The position numbers and the translations under genes are program-made. Source: Coleophoma eucalyptorum (Eukaryota; Ascomycota; Leotiomycetes; Helotiales; Dermateaceae). From it: 64,000 nt of DNA. Numbering within the stretch: the first letter of the stretch is position 1; each line of letters starts with the position of its first letter. Location of the stretch: assembly GCA_026120035.1 (NCBI GenBank), contig JALRME010000052.1:62001-126000 (forward strand), written 5' to 3'. The notes beneath the pieces were generated by a model. The model was not told the origin of the DNA. It worked only from the letters and a program-made list of their open reading frames with translations, and searched no databases. Shown here one piece after another: positions 1 through 11,897 of the stretch.

Positions 1-2084
1 TTACGTCGAACGTAATCTTCTCGATATATCCGTATAGGGTTACTATAGTAACTAATTCTATCTAGATATCGACTTATCCTTCTCGGTATATAATAGCCGA
101 CCTATCAATAGTAACGAGTTAATAGGCGTCTTGTTTTACTATCGTATATATATTATATAGAGTTATAATATCTAGTAAGATAAAGTTTCTAGTGGCTCTC
201 GAGTCTATTAGTACCTTAACGGCTTTCTTTTTAATAGCGATAGTTATAATAACCTAATCCTTCCCTCTTATAGCGTAAAGTTCTATTTGGCCTAAGGGAA
301 TTTGTTTAAAATATAATACCCTATTATATATATTTTCCTATCGGCGATATCCGTTGGCTTCCTTACCTATATACTAGTATACTTGATTAATATCTAATAC
401 TTTCTTACTATTACGCGTAATAGTTTCCTTATAAAATACACTAGATTCGATAGTTAGTTCCTAGGAACGATAAATTATTCCCTCGGCGATAATAGCCTAA
501 GTTTATCCGATTTAAGGTATAGCGCCCTAAGATCGAATTAGTCGATAAACGCTAGGTCTCCTCTATATATAAATTTGTTCCTTAGCGTCTTCTCGCTATT
601 AGCCTATTCTTTTATCGTCCTTATATTTTACTTCGTAGATATAGTTTATATAGGTATCTTCGAAGTAGATATTCCCTTCTTCGACGAAGCTATTATTATT
701 CCCCTCTTTCCTCTATATACGTTATCCTAGAGTTACAATCGTAAGAGGTCGTAGATATAATACTTTCTATTTCTTACCTACTTCGGGTTCGACGATATTC
801 CTTCTTTAGATCAAGGGTTTCGGAGGTTCTAAGTCTAGGATAGATTCTAGGCTTAGAGTACGTCGCTCTAGTGCTTTATCGATTTCCTATCATTCGTCCT
901 CTATATCCGTCTCGATATCTTTGTAGTCGTCGGAGTCATTATTAATCTATATACTAATTCCCTATTCCTCGAGGTTATTCTCGCTAATCCGGGTACATAA
1001 GGGTATAGAACGATATTCCGTAGTAGCAATCTATATAGGTATATTCCTAATCTCGGTAGCCCTAATCTATCGGCCTCGGCCCTTACTAAACTTCTTTCTA
1101 TAAGTATTAGCTATATATCTAGGTAGCCCACACTCGAAACAGAGTTTGTTCTTTCGTCGTCGATCTATTTCTTCCTTAGAAGCAATCTTCTTTACTAGAA
1201 GGGTTGTATCTAGCTCTATAGGGGTGGACCTATAATGTCTTATTCTTTTATAGTTACCTATAGAGTACTATCCTTTCTTCTCTAAGCTTCGTTCGTAAGT
1301 ACGATTGTCGATTTTGACCGCGAGCTTAATAAGGCTTATAAGATCATCTAGTCTCTCCGAACGGGCTATCTCATCCTTAACGTGGTCCTTGAGTCCCTTA
1401 TAGTACTAGGCTCTAAGGATATCGTTATTCTAGTTAGTTCGAGTGGTATATTGTTAAAACTTAGCGGTATAGTTAGCGGCCGATCCTCGTTGCTTTAGGT
1501 TCTAAAGTCCTCGCTCTAAGGTTCGTTCTTTATCGATATCGCCAAAGACCTACTTAATTCTCTAGCCAAAACCAACTATAGTTTGGAAGTAGGCGATAGT
1601 CTCTTTCTTTATAGCTTTAGTGATATTTCCGTTAGCTATTTTGTTTCGTATATAATCCGTAATGAAAGATGAAATCCAGTTAAATACGGTCCCTCGAAGG
1701 AACGTATACATCTATAGCGTTTGCTAAACTTCGCTTTTAAACTTATTATAATTAAAGACTAGGTATAGTTCTACTTAAGCTATAAACTATACTAGCTTAC
1801 TACGATTGCCGTCGAAGGGCTCGAGGAGGTTAACCTTAACCTCCGTAGACCTAACAAGATCTACGACTAATACTAGTATAGTTTGCCTAGCTATACTAGG
1901 TATAGGACTAGTAATATTTTTCTTAGAAGATATAATTAGTACTACTATAAGTCGGTACCTCAAAGGCGGTACTTAAAGTATAACGGTCGAAGTAGTAGCT
2001 TCGTTAGAAGTTCGTACTCGGAGGGTTAGGGTTGGTTGTAGAGGTAGGTATATCATAGATAGTAGGTAGGTTGAGTGTGAACCA
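1..2084 (-). mobile_element. RIP-decayed Gypsy-type retrotransposon gag-pol remnant
   Basis: TA-rich sequence with no long open frame. Read on the minus strand it keeps two retroelement signatures in the right order. Near 1100-1165 there is a Gag zinc knuckle of CCHC type, reading LCFECGLPRYIANTYRKK, with the expected His and last Cys now Tyr. Near 185-225 there is a retropepsin-like motif, VKVLIDSRATRNFI, where the family has DSGAT. Gag is nearest the LTR at 2085-2332 and protease lies further in, so the element runs leftward out of the window. The excess of TA and the Cys-to-Tyr and Gly-to-Arg losses look like repeat-induced point mutation. It is a non-functional relic. Gypsy rather than Copia is an inference from the zinc-knuckle context and the LTR form. 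Confidence 0.75.
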
Positions 2085-2332
2085 CGTTACTAACAGTCAA
2101 AAGATGTTATTTGAGTTGAGCACGAAGCTCCTAAACTTAAGGAAATACTATTTACTTATATAGACCGTCGTACCCTATGGATCAGTTGGCTCACCTGGAT
2201 CACTCACTGATCCAACTGATCCTACTGATCCAATCACGTGATACCTTGTAGTCCCGTGATCTCCACTGATGGTTCTCTGTGCGAGCCTCCTTCGCCGAGC
2301 CTCAGGCCATCAGCTGTCATGTGTTCGTAACA
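2085..2332 (-). repeat. 5' LTR of the Gypsy-type element
   Basis: The minus strand begins TGTTACGAACAC and ends GTTAGTAACG, so the ends form the inverted pair TGTTAC/GTAACA with one C-to-T-type change. Immediately inside the element is TGGTTCACACTCAACC (complement of 2069-2084), a plausible tRNA primer-binding site starting with TGG. A TATA-like TCTATATAAG sits inside the LTR near 2155, read on the minus strand. Short direct repeats of 'gatcca.ctgatc' occur near 2180-2232. No matching 3' LTR is inside the window. Confidence 0.65.
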
Positions 2333-3361
2333 CATGGGCGCGGAGACAGCCCATCAATAACTGCGTGATACTATAATCCATTTTCCAGAAACTTCAGAAA
2401 TTGACTCACAGACCATTTCCAGACCGGAAATATGTCCTGTATTAAAGCCTAACGCAATGGTTATAAACGGGTATAGACAATATATGTTGAGTCTAAGCCG
2501 TTTACAATGGCAACGGCCTACTGAATCCTAAATTTTGACACTCGGATTGCAAATAATCAGTCCTTTCTTACATATCCATGGCTTGTACCATGAGACATTG
2601 ACAAGAAAGAAGTATGCTAGCTCCAAGCTATATTCGGAATTATCATATGCCTTGGACCTTGAAGGTGGGGATAGTCCCGATCGTCCCACTTGAGTGCGGG
2701 GAGTTAAGTTTGGCAAGAAGGCTAAGTAGGGCACTTTAAGGTACCGATAATTCAATAAAAATGGACTTGTAACAAACCTTGAAGTATGAAGAAGAATTAT
2801 ATTAGAACCTACTACCTGCAACCTCATGCCCTCTGGGTTTAAATTTGACTCTTACGCATACAAGACTTGAAATATTACGGTTATGTTATACAAGCATTAA
2901 GACTTAATTTGGAGTATGGGAAGTAGCATCAAATAAAGAAAATGAGTGGCAGGTACGTCCCTAGGATAAGCCACACCTCTAGAGTAGATTGTAAGCATTA
3001 TCTGTTCTCATCGACTATGATGCTATGCTTTTTTTTAAATGAGATCGTACGAGTTATAGGGAACTTTAAGGGTATAGGTCATGATAATATAAGCAAAATT
3101 GGTTCTGGTAAGCGAAGTCGCCGATCGGGGACTTGGTGATATCGGAGTTTGTGGCTCCTATTTTCCAAATTACAAACAAACGCCGTTTGGACCAAAGTAA
3201 ATCGCTTTCAAGATCAGAAACAAGATTTGCGTACAGAATATCCAAGGCGAGAAACTTTTCGGTTGAACCAAAAGCATAATTAGCACTGCCCCTTCTGATT
3301 CCTTCGATAGTTAAAAGTTCTTACACCCTGGGATAAACATATACCAATTCTGTCCACAAAA
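2333..3361. other. intergenic, no gene recognised
   Basis: Contains only short frames (for example 2528-2827 minus and 2942-3139 plus) with no family resemblance that I can see. It separates the LTR from the DUF1275 gene. Any promoter of the latter would be in the last few hundred bases. Confidence 0.5.
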
Positions 3362-4247
3362 ATGTTGCACTCGCCCACATCTGCAAATTCAGAATCTTCC
3401 AAGATGGACAGCTCAAGGTGTACTGCACGCATGAAAAGCTTCTTACAAACCCCTATATGGGATGATCGCCTCCTCGAATGCCAACTTCTTCTCCTATCAT
3501 TCAGCATTGGAATTCAGGATGCCGCTTCTTTTCCAGACTGTAAGTGTTCCGCTCCTCTCTCGTTCATTTATCATTATTCTATTTATATACACCAAATACT
3601 GAGCTAAAAAACCGTCAGACCACTGTTTTGCGTCCAACCAGACAGGCAATACTGTTCTACTCGCCGTGGGTGCTGCTAAACTAACAGAGCTCTTCTCCCT
3701 TTCGAATATTGGAATATCCCTTTCTATGTTCCTCCTTGGTGGCTTCATCCCTGGCCAAATGGGCAATTATTTCGGCCCTCGAAAGCGCTGGTGGTTGATT
3801 CTCTCGTCTTCCTTTCAAACAGCCCTCGTCTTCGCCGCGGCTGCTATTCAATACTCTGGCCCAAAACCAGTACCAGACGCAGGTCCCTCAGCTTTAGCTG
3901 TCCTCACGCTCCTGGCTTTTAGTTCTGGAGCACAAGTAGCGATGGTGAGGGGGTTGCAAATTGCGGAAATTACCACTGCAATGGCAACTGCTGCCTATGT
4001 GGATATCTTCATTGACGAGAAGATGTTTGAGAAAAGAAACAAAAGAAGGAATAGGAGAATTGCATTTTTGATGAGCTTAGTTGCAGGAAGTTTTGCTGGG
4101 GCATTTGCTTACAAAGCGCTAGGTACCGCCTTTGCGCTGATGGTGAGTGGAGTTGGGAAGGGGATCGTGGCTATAAGCCTGATTATAAACAAAGGAAGGG
4201 TTGAAGTTGTAAATAAGAGTGAGACTAGAGGGGAGGCTGTGGTATAG
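3362..4247 (+). CDS. DUF1275 (YoaK-type) multi-pass membrane protein
   Basis: Two exons, 3362-3539 and 3619-4247, joined across a 79-bp intron (GTAAGT...CAG), encode about 268 residues. The junction reads GIQDAASFPD-YHCFASNQTGNTV, the conserved first helix and 'QTGN' motif of DUF1275 proteins. Further hydrophobic helices follow, including NIGISLSMFLLGGFIPGQ, WWLILSSSFQTALVFAAA and a C-terminal pair. The GLQIAEITTAMATAAYVDI stretch is also typical. The family is about 230-270 residues, so the protein looks complete. Its function is unknown; a membrane transporter-like role is usually supposed. The start could instead be the Met at 3404, because the first 14 residues have no clear family match. 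Confidence 0.85.
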
Positions 4248-4643
4248 GACCTAAAACTTTAATCTACATTAATTATCGGAGTTCTATTGTATCATCAATT
4301 CTTAAAATTCCATTAGTCCATGGAACAGTACCAGCAGTTACACGATTTCTCTCTTCTACATTCCTTGCTGGAATCAACTCGGACCTCAATCGTAGAAGTG
4401 AAAAGGTTATTCTCAGCTCGAGAAATCAGGGAGTAGAGGGTACTTTGAAACTCATAGTATATAGGCAGGACAAGAGCTAATGTAGAGTAAAAAGCTTGTG
4501 GTTTCATTAGAGAACTAGAAAAATTCTAAGATAACATTCAATAATAACTCGTTGGTGAACTTGTTAGAGTGTAGAGTATGAGCTATGCCTGCGCCTGAGA
4601 TATTAGATAAGTACAGGTAACTTTAAAAAACATACCCTTTTGA
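4248..4643. other. intergenic between convergent genes
   Basis: Lies between the end of the DUF1275 gene (+) and the end of the persulfide dioxygenase gene (-). No gene or repeat recognised; it presumably holds both 3' ends. Confidence 0.5.
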
Positions 4644-6036
4644 TCACCATGTTACACCGTTCAACTTTAATGGAAGGTGAAGTAACGACTTTCCTGAAGT
4701 CGTTGGTTTCGGACGCCGTCCTGCGCGGATGTTGATTTGCAGGGACTGGTGTAACAACCTTGGCTCTCCCAACTTCGCATCACGTTCCCTGCGCAGAGCT
4801 ACAAATTCCTCTTCGGTGATGGTGTCTTCCAGATGCTTGTTATTTTTCTTGTGATCCTGAACGGACATCCAAGGTATTGGCATTGCACGCTCATCTGGGG
4901 GATAGTCGTGACCCGTCCAGATTTTAACATGGTCTGGCAATCCGAGAAGCTTGCGCCCCGAGTTAAAGAGGTCGTGAGCATCCCCGCCGGGAAAATCACA
5001 ACGTGCAGTGCCAATGTCTGCGTGGAATATAGAATCACCACAAAATACATTGTCTAAGGAATATTAGTTAGGCCGAGTCAGTGGGCAAGGTGGGCTTGAA
5101 GTGTTTACCTCCAATCTTGTATCCTAAGTGATCTGGGGTATGACCAGGAAGGTGCATAGCGGTGGCCTGTAGCTTTCCAATGTGGAAAACCTCGTTATCA
5201 TCAAAAAGCTTGTCGAAAATGCCCTCATATTCGTGCCCTGGAATATTGTATATCTGACCAAATAATCTCTGAACTGCCCTGATGCGCTTCCCAATGCAAA
5301 TGGGTGGCTTGTAACCTTGTATCTGGGCAAGACGATCCTGTAGATATGATGCTGCCGTAAGATGATCGGCATGGGCATGTGTTTCGAGAATTCTGTCGAC
5401 TTTGTAGCCCATTTCCCCGATCAGTGAGAATAGTTTATCAGCGGTGCGAGCGGCAACGACTTGAGTGACTGGATCATAGTCTAAAACTGGATCGATAATG
5501 ACAGCATCTAGTGTGGATGGATCTGCAACCACATACTGCCATGTTCCTGTCTTCTCTTCAAATAGGCTGTGAATAGTTGGTTCCTGGGGTACGGTCACTG
5601 CGGTGCTGTATGAAGCTCGGCTTTTGATTTCATTTGGTGGCCTTTGAATAGAGGCACGCGCGAAGGGGTTTTGGTCTAAATTATTGCGCCCACTGCTTGT
5701 TACAAGAGGACCATAATTTCGGTTTTGTGCGTTACACGCAGAGTTGTATCTAGCTTGTTGATAAAGAGGATGGCTTTGCACACTGGCGATGCTAAGCGAT
5801 GAAGCTCGGGTCGCCGTGGTCGCTATGAAAAGCTGGCTTGCCCTTGCCTGCCACCTGCGGTTGATTTGAAGTCGAAGATTTTTCATCATGATCTGAGGCT
5901 GGTGATGCTGGGGAGAGTGAGTTCGTAGAGCAGAGAGTGTGGTATATCGCTGGGTCCCTAGCATGCTGGTACCTCCAGGCGATGCAAGTGACAGGCTTTC
6001 ATTAAAACCTATCCCGGAACCCCGACACGCATTCAA
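4644..6036 (-). CDS. mitochondrial persulfide dioxygenase (ETHE1-like metallo-beta-lactamase fold)
   Basis: Exons 6036-5109 and 5053-4644, joined across a 55-bp intron (GTAAAC...TTAG), encode about 445 residues. The first ~150 residues are rich in Arg, Ser and Ala and look like a long mitochondrial presequence. The metallo-beta-lactamase fold follows. The metal-binding THAHADH motif is present, then HLPGHTPDHLGY, and after the splice DNVFCGDSIFHADIGTARCD and TGHDYPP. These are the ETHE1/GSH-persulfide dioxygenase signatures, a non-haem iron enzyme that oxidises glutathione persulfide to sulfite in the matrix. It is transcribed away from sulfide:quinone oxidoreductase, whose product it uses. 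A Blh-type MBL protein is the alternative; the neighbour and presequence favour ETHE1 function. An in-frame Met further in could be the real start. Confidence 0.87.
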
Positions 6037-6241
6037 TGTTCGGCGAGGTTGCCAAGAAAGGTCCCCGAGCCCGTAAAATCATTCGACTGACATTCAGACT
6101 TTATATGGAAGTGCTTCTTAACTAACGCTCTTTCCAACGGATTTAGATATTTTCCTCATCTCACTCTCTAATCTCTTTTCCTATTTTTGAGTCCTATCAA
6201 CACTACAGGCGTTGGCCCCATCATAGCTCGTCAAAGCCGAT
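6037..6241. promoter_or_regulatory. shared bidirectional promoter of the sulfide-oxidation pair
   Basis: Only 205 bp separate the two divergent start codons, so both genes must share or overlap control sequences. The plus-strand half ends in a pyrimidine-rich tract (about 6125-6185, 'ctctctaatctcttttcc'), common just upstream of fungal transcription starts. No specific factor site is claimed. Confidence 0.6.
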
Positions 6242-7603
6242 ATGTTCCGCAGCCGAATACTAGCAGCTGTTCCCACGGCACGTGCTGTCATTCCAGCACC
6301 CAATGTCCGCCCCATCCGAAATCTCGCAACCGTAGCACCGGTGAACTCTGCTGGTCGGAATCACAAGGTTGTGGTTATCGGCGGCGGTACTGCTGGCCTG
6401 GCCATCAGCCATCAACTCCTTCGTAAAGGCCAGTTTACCCAAGACGATATTGCTGTCGTCGACCCGGCAACCTGGAATCACTACCAGCCCGGATGGACGC
6501 TAGTTGGCGGAGGTATCAAGACCAAGGAGAATCTGCAAAAGCCGCTCAAAAGCATGATCAACCCCAAGCTTAAGTTTTATAACACCGGAGTTAGCACCTT
6601 CTCCCCAGAAAACAACTGTATTATGCTAGAGAATGGCGACAAGATCAACTACGAACAGCTCGTAGTTGTACCTGGTATTAGAGTTGACTTTGGCACCGTT
6701 AAGGGTCTACACGAAGCTCTTGTTGATCCGAACTCTCTTGTATCCTCAATTTACGACTACAAATTTTGCGACAAGGTCTTCCGTACCGTAAAAAAGCTTC
6801 AAAATGGGGTGGCTATTTTCACCCAACCGGCCGGTATTGTCAAATGTGCGGGCGCTCCGCAGAAGATGATGTGGCTCGCATTAGATCACTGGAAGCGAGC
6901 AGGTCTATACGACACTAGCAACCCTTCTAATTCAGCCATCAAGATCAATTTTGCCACTGGCCTTCCTATGATGTTTGGTGTACCCAAATATTGCGCAAAG
7001 CTCGAGGAGTTACGAGTGAAGCGGGGTGTTGATGGCCTATTTGAGCACGATCTCGTCGCCGTCGATGGCAACACAGCAACGTTCGCTCGTCCAGGCAAAG
7101 AGCAAGTTACAAAGCAGTTTGACTTCTTGCACGTCGTACCCAAGAATCGGCCTCATACCTTTGTCAAAAATAGTACCCTGGCGAATGAAGCTGGGTTTGT
7201 GGATGTGCACGAGGGAACCACGCGCCACAATAAGTACCATAATATCTGGTCGGCTGGCGATGCTTCTAGCCTGCCAACGTCTAAGACAATGGCGGCGATC
7301 AGTGCTCAGACTCCGATTTTGGTTCGCAACCTATTAAACTCTATGGATAAGGATAACACGAAACCTGAGCTAGTGTATGATGGTTATACCTCATGTCCGC
7401 TTGTAACAGAATACGGTAAGGTCCTCCTTGCCGAGTTCAAGTACGGTGGAGTGCCGAAAGAGACGTTCAATAACTGGTTCGGCATTGACCAGGCGGTTCC
7501 TCGCAGGGCATTTTACCATCTAAAGAAGGATTTCTTTCCCTGGGTGTATTTTAATTTTATGGTGAAGGGTACTTGGGGTGGGCCTAATGGGTGGACCAAT
7601 TAA
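6242..7603 (+). CDS. mitochondrial sulfide:quinone oxidoreductase (HMT2/SQRDL type)
   Basis: A single open exon of 453 residues. Residues 1-40 form an Arg/Ala-rich presequence. VVVIGGGTAGLAISHQLL (near 44-61) is the FAD-binding GxGxxG. The two redox cysteines of the family are present in VKCAGAPQK (near residue 200) and in YTSCPLVTEYGKVLLAEF (near 383). The C-terminal hydrophobic stretch KDFFPWVYFNFMVKG is the usual membrane anchor. The enzyme oxidises H2S at the inner membrane, passes electrons to ubiquinone and yields persulfide. The length matches fungal homologues and no lesion is visible. It is divergent from the persulfide dioxygenase, which acts next in the pathway. Confidence 0.93.
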   Translation: MFRSRILAAVPTARAVIPAPNVRPIRNLATVAPVNSAGRNHKVVVIGGGTAGLAISHQLLRKGQFTQDDIAVVDPATWNHYQPGWTLVGGGIKTKENLQKPLKSMINPKLKFYNTGVSTFSPENNCIMLENGDKINYEQLVVVPGIRVDFGTVKGLHEALVDPNSLVSSIYDYKFCDKVFRTVKKLQNGVAIFTQPAGIVKCAGAPQKMMWLALDHWKRAGLYDTSNPSNSAIKINFATGLPMMFGVPKYCAKLEELRVKRGVDGLFEHDLVAVDGNTATFARPGKEQVTKQFDFLHVVPKNRPHTFVKNSTLANEAGFVDVHEGTTRHNKYHNIWSAGDASSLPTSKTMAAISAQTPILVRNLLNSMDKDNTKPELVYDGYTSCPLVTEYGKVLLAEFKYGGVPKETFNNWFGIDQAVPRRAFYHLKKDFFPWVYFNFMVKGTWGGPNGWTN

Positions 7604-7850
7604 AACAGAGCATAGATCGCGTATGATATTTATTAGCCAAAGAATTTCGACAAGTAATGGAAAGTACTTCAACTGTACCATCCGTCGTGTTCTCAAATTG
7701 GATCGCAAGATTGTTATTGTCTAGAGACTGAGAGTGAGATGTAAAGTACGTAGTAACTTTAGAGATCAGGCAGTACATATTTAAAAGGTATAAATTAACG
7801 ATTTTATAATTGAAGATATTTGTATATGTTCCGGCTCATTCACAGATAAG

Positions 7851-10800
7851 ATGGAGAAGGGTCTTGGCCTCTATGTGGACGGCAAGGCGACTCTGCGTGA
7901 CTGGTGGCTGCAGTCTGGACATCTTGCTAAAGGACCGACCTTTAAAGACGGCAGTAGAGGTGAGTGGACGCTTAAGGCGCAGGCAGATGCAGAATTTGGA
8001 CCACAGGTTGAGGCAGCTTCGAATAGTCATGGCTCAAAAGAGAATGGAAATGGCTTGGGATGGCAAACAAAGATCTCAGGCGGAAAATTAGCCTTCCCTG
8101 GCTCAATTGATTCTGTATTGTGCACAGTATCTAGTGAACCCTCAGCTCTTAATCCGTCTATACCAGGAGATTATGATTCCCACAAGAAGTCCAAAAATGC
8201 CAATTTTAATATGCCAAACCTCGTCCACTCTTCAACTCTCGGATTTGTGACCAAGGAAGCACCCGACCTTTCACCAATTCGCAACTGTATCTCGTCGGGT
8301 TCCATCAGGCGGGAGGATGAGGATAGCTCAAAGGAACCAGAGATTGAGACAGTAACAATGCACCAAGAGATGACAGCTATGTTCAAGCGTGCGAGCAATT
8401 TGATCCGAGAGTCTATTACTGTTGATTGTTGTCTCTTTTTGGATGCCGGCCCCACTACAATGGAGGATACTTCAGTTACGTCCAATATTGGGAAGGGAGC
8501 ACAATTGACGTCAAGAATGAGCGTCGCATCCGAACGAATACCAATAACCGAAGACGAGAAAGCGGCGTCGAACCTTGACATACGTGCCACAGAAACAGAT
8601 CGTAAGTCAGACCTGTCAGACCGCTTAGGCCACTCAGGCCACTCAGGCCATTTCCACCCTGGTATATCTTCGCATGGGTCCACGTGCGAAGTGCTCGGGC
8701 GGGTACTCACTACAATTCGACCCTTATCTAAATGACAAGGATGCGAAATCCAAGTTTCGATTTACGAAAGAATTCCTACACAGACTATTCAAAAGATACC
8801 CCAACGGAAGCATCCTCAATTTTGAACATGATGGCAGTATTTCTTCCAGTAAAGAGGACACGGGCAACAGCTCAACTAGCGACCTTAAATATGACGAGGA
8901 TCATTCTAAATTAAGGAGCAAGAAACCGAAATATTCTTTGCAAATCCTCGACGACAAATTAATTGTAGATGCTTTCCCTGGCATTCGGCGTCTTGCTGTC
9001 TTTCCGTTGTGGGATACTAGTACAAAATCTTGGTTCTGTGGAGCACTTGCATGGACTAATGACCCCCTCCGAATTCTCGACCCCAACGACGACATGACAT
9101 ATCTTGCAGCGTTTGGCAACAGTATCATGGCTGAGAGAGCACGGTTAGATGCATCGATGGCTGATCAAATGAAAGGCAACTTTATCTCGACTGTGAGCCA
9201 CGAGCTGCGGTCCTCGCTACATGGTATTCTCGCCAGTACTGAGTTGTTAAAGTATATGTCCACAAGCCCAGCCCAGAATGACCTCATAAGCATGATTAAC
9301 ATCTGTAGCCGAACACTGCTAGATACGATCAATCACGTATTAGATTTCACAGAGCTGAATCGATTACGAAAGCCGAAACGATCAGGAAAGAAGAAATCAG
9401 ACGACCGGCAAGTTTCCAAAAAGCAAAATAATTCCACCTGCAGCTTGGTCAATAAAGAGTTGTGAATGTGGGTCTGAGTATATTGTTGGAAGAAATCGCG
9501 GATAGCACTATTGCAGGGTACAGCTTTGGGCGGTCTGACCCGGGAGCTATGGTAAACCCTGGTATCCAATTACTCTCTCCTGAATTAGACACGAGATCCT
9601 AGATAGAAAATCTTCTATCTGATGAACTTAGTGCCGTAAATGTGATCATGGATATAGACTGGTGATCCAGTTGGGTCTTTCCTATACAGCCTGGTGCCTG
9701 GAGACGTATATTGATGAATTTGTTGCGTAATCCTCTAAAATACACCAAAGCAGGCAATATTTGTGTATCGCTAAAGAGCATAGCGAGCATTTCAAAGCAA
9801 GATGGGCTATTAGTGATTTTGACGGTTAGCGACACTGGGAAGGGTATTTCCAAACATTTTTTGAAGCACCATGTCTTCACCCCATTTTTACAGGAAGATG
9901 TTCTTGCAACTGGAACTGGCCTAGGTTTGAGTATTGTTCAGAAGATTGTTCAGGATCTAGGTGGCCAAATCAATATCAAGAGTGAAAAGGGCTTAGGAAC
10001 AAAGATTACTGTTCAAATCCACTTTGCATTCCAGCTCCCAGTTCCACTCCAAATCATGTTAGTCTGAAGTTGAAAGGTCTGAGGGTATATTTCACTTCGT
10101 TAGGCGATCATTCTGAGAATGGAAAAGATGGCGTCCCAGGGATGGATGAACCCGATGTTACGAGTGTAATCTCGATCAAAAGGTCTCTTCGCAAGATTCT
10201 AAATGACTGATTGGAAATTGAAATTGTGGAGGGATCCTCGATAGATTCTGTCGATGCTGATGTTTATCTACTATTCGAAGATGAATTAAGTCTCATAGGA
10301 GCACGCGAGGCTTCTGATACCACTGGCTGGAATCCAAAAATAATGCAGCTTGCTAAGGCTAACGCGTTGATTATTCTAAGTACCCCTCCAGCCTTTTTGA
10401 AGAAACGGTTATCAGCGATATGGAAGCTAGTCCCTTTTATTGAGCAACCGTAAGAACCTTATCTTATTGCGAGATAATTGTTACGCTCACAAGACCTACT
10501 ATAGCTTTGGTCCACATAAACTTACCAAGGCCTTCAATGCGTTATTGGAGCAGAAGTGCTCCTAAGTCACCTCGTCCTCAATTAAACAGCTTCCAATTGA
10601 CAACATTTTGGGTTCTAAAAATCCAGACCCTACTCTTTCTACTACAAAGATACAAGAAGTAAATAGCGATATCAACTCGATTGTGGATTTTTCATCTGCT
10701 ACAACAATTACTCTTAGAAAACCCCCACTCTCAATTCACCCACGATCTTTTACCGTATTACTGGTGGAAGATAATGAAGTCAACCTCAAGGTCAGAGCGA

Positions 10801-11228
10801 ATACAATACAAAGATATATAGCCATGCTTATAATGCCACAGCTCCTAATCATGTATATGCGTAAGCTCAACTACCCACATCAAACGGCAGTAAACGGACT
10901 GGAGGCCTTGTAAGCGTTCAAGAAAAACCCTCTACCTTTGCGATTCATCTTGACGGGTTAGTTTGAAGAGTTTTAGTACGTCACTGTCGACTTTTGCTAA
11001 TATTACGAAATATAGATATATCGATGCCCATTATGGACGGTTTGGCATCGACTCGAGAGATACGTAGACACGAACGAGAACTTGGTTTACCTCCAACAAC
11101 TATTCTAGCACTCACAGGAGCGTCGTCAGCTGACGCGAAAGAGAAAGCCATCCTCAGTGAGTGGCATTGATAAATGTTTGACGAAGTCGGTGCCATTGAA
11201 AGTTTTAAGAGAACTTATCGATGGATGA
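7851..11228 (+). pseudogene. hybrid histidine kinase, disrupted and 5'-truncated
   Basis: Recognisable in order: linker with a DGKATLRDWW motif (7870); C-terminal GAF-like region (RYPNGSILNF, AVFPLWDTSTKSWFCGALAW); DHp H-box FISTVSHELRSSLHGIL with its His (near 9190-9225); N-box NLLRNPLKYTKAG (9717); DTGKGIS; GTGLGLSIVQKIV; receiver VLLVEDNEVNLK (10756), DISMPIMDGL with the phospho-Asp (11017) and a terminal LTKSVPLKVLREL. Lesions: frameshifts near 8700, 9465, 10050, 10450 and 11170; stops at about 9601, 9661, 10208, 10564 and 10912. Two introns still have good signals (10791-10841 and 10958-11016). The usual long N-terminal part is missing, so the copy is dead and truncated. In life it would be a cytosolic phosphorelay sensor. 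Confidence 0.88.
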
Positions 11229-11897
11229 AAGCAGCATTCTGTTGCCAAGCTATATAACAAATATTCATCTGATCATACCATATAGCGTTGCTCTTTATTC
11301 CCACAAATCTCAAAGATTCGCGTCGCTTCTTGTTCCATATTATTGTTCCCCGTTCAGACAGCGATGATTTGCAAGGAATTATCTTTTCTTCCAGACCAGT
11401 GGCAAGGGGTCTGTGGACCTTGGGGATGACGAAGGGCAATACACTTATCTCGCATGTGGAAAGAACGCCCTTCCAGGTCCGCGGGGGATATTTGTAAGCT
11501 ACGTAGAAATCTCGATCAGGATTTTGGCCTGATAAAAGGGAGTTATGACGCTGGCTATAATTCTCTCGGGAATCCTGTGTTCTTTCCACTCTCTGAACGT
11601 TGCGTTTCTTGATTTTGGATGGACTAGAAATGGCTGAGTAGTGTACTACAAGAGAAGCACTTCACATTGCAAAGCTCATAATTTGGACATCAGTGCCCAT
11701 GACTTTCATGGGATGCAGCTGATATTGATATGTAGTGTGAAGGGTCAATACGAGGTATTACTGATGCGGCCAGTATCAACGTCATCTATTGGTAACAGCC
11801 TGATTAGAAAAATGAAACTTTTTCTAACCAATGAACTTGATCTTTTCCTAAGTATGGGTATTTACATTAATACCAGTACTTTTGATCAAGACCTTTC
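11229..11897. other. intergenic, no gene recognised
   Basis: Short frames on both strands only (largest 11215-11589 minus, 11288-11497 plus). Neither resembles a family known to me. Confidence 0.45.

Noticed and set aside
8171..8710. 179-residue minus-strand frame
   Set aside because: Antisense shadow of the histidine-kinase pseudogene.
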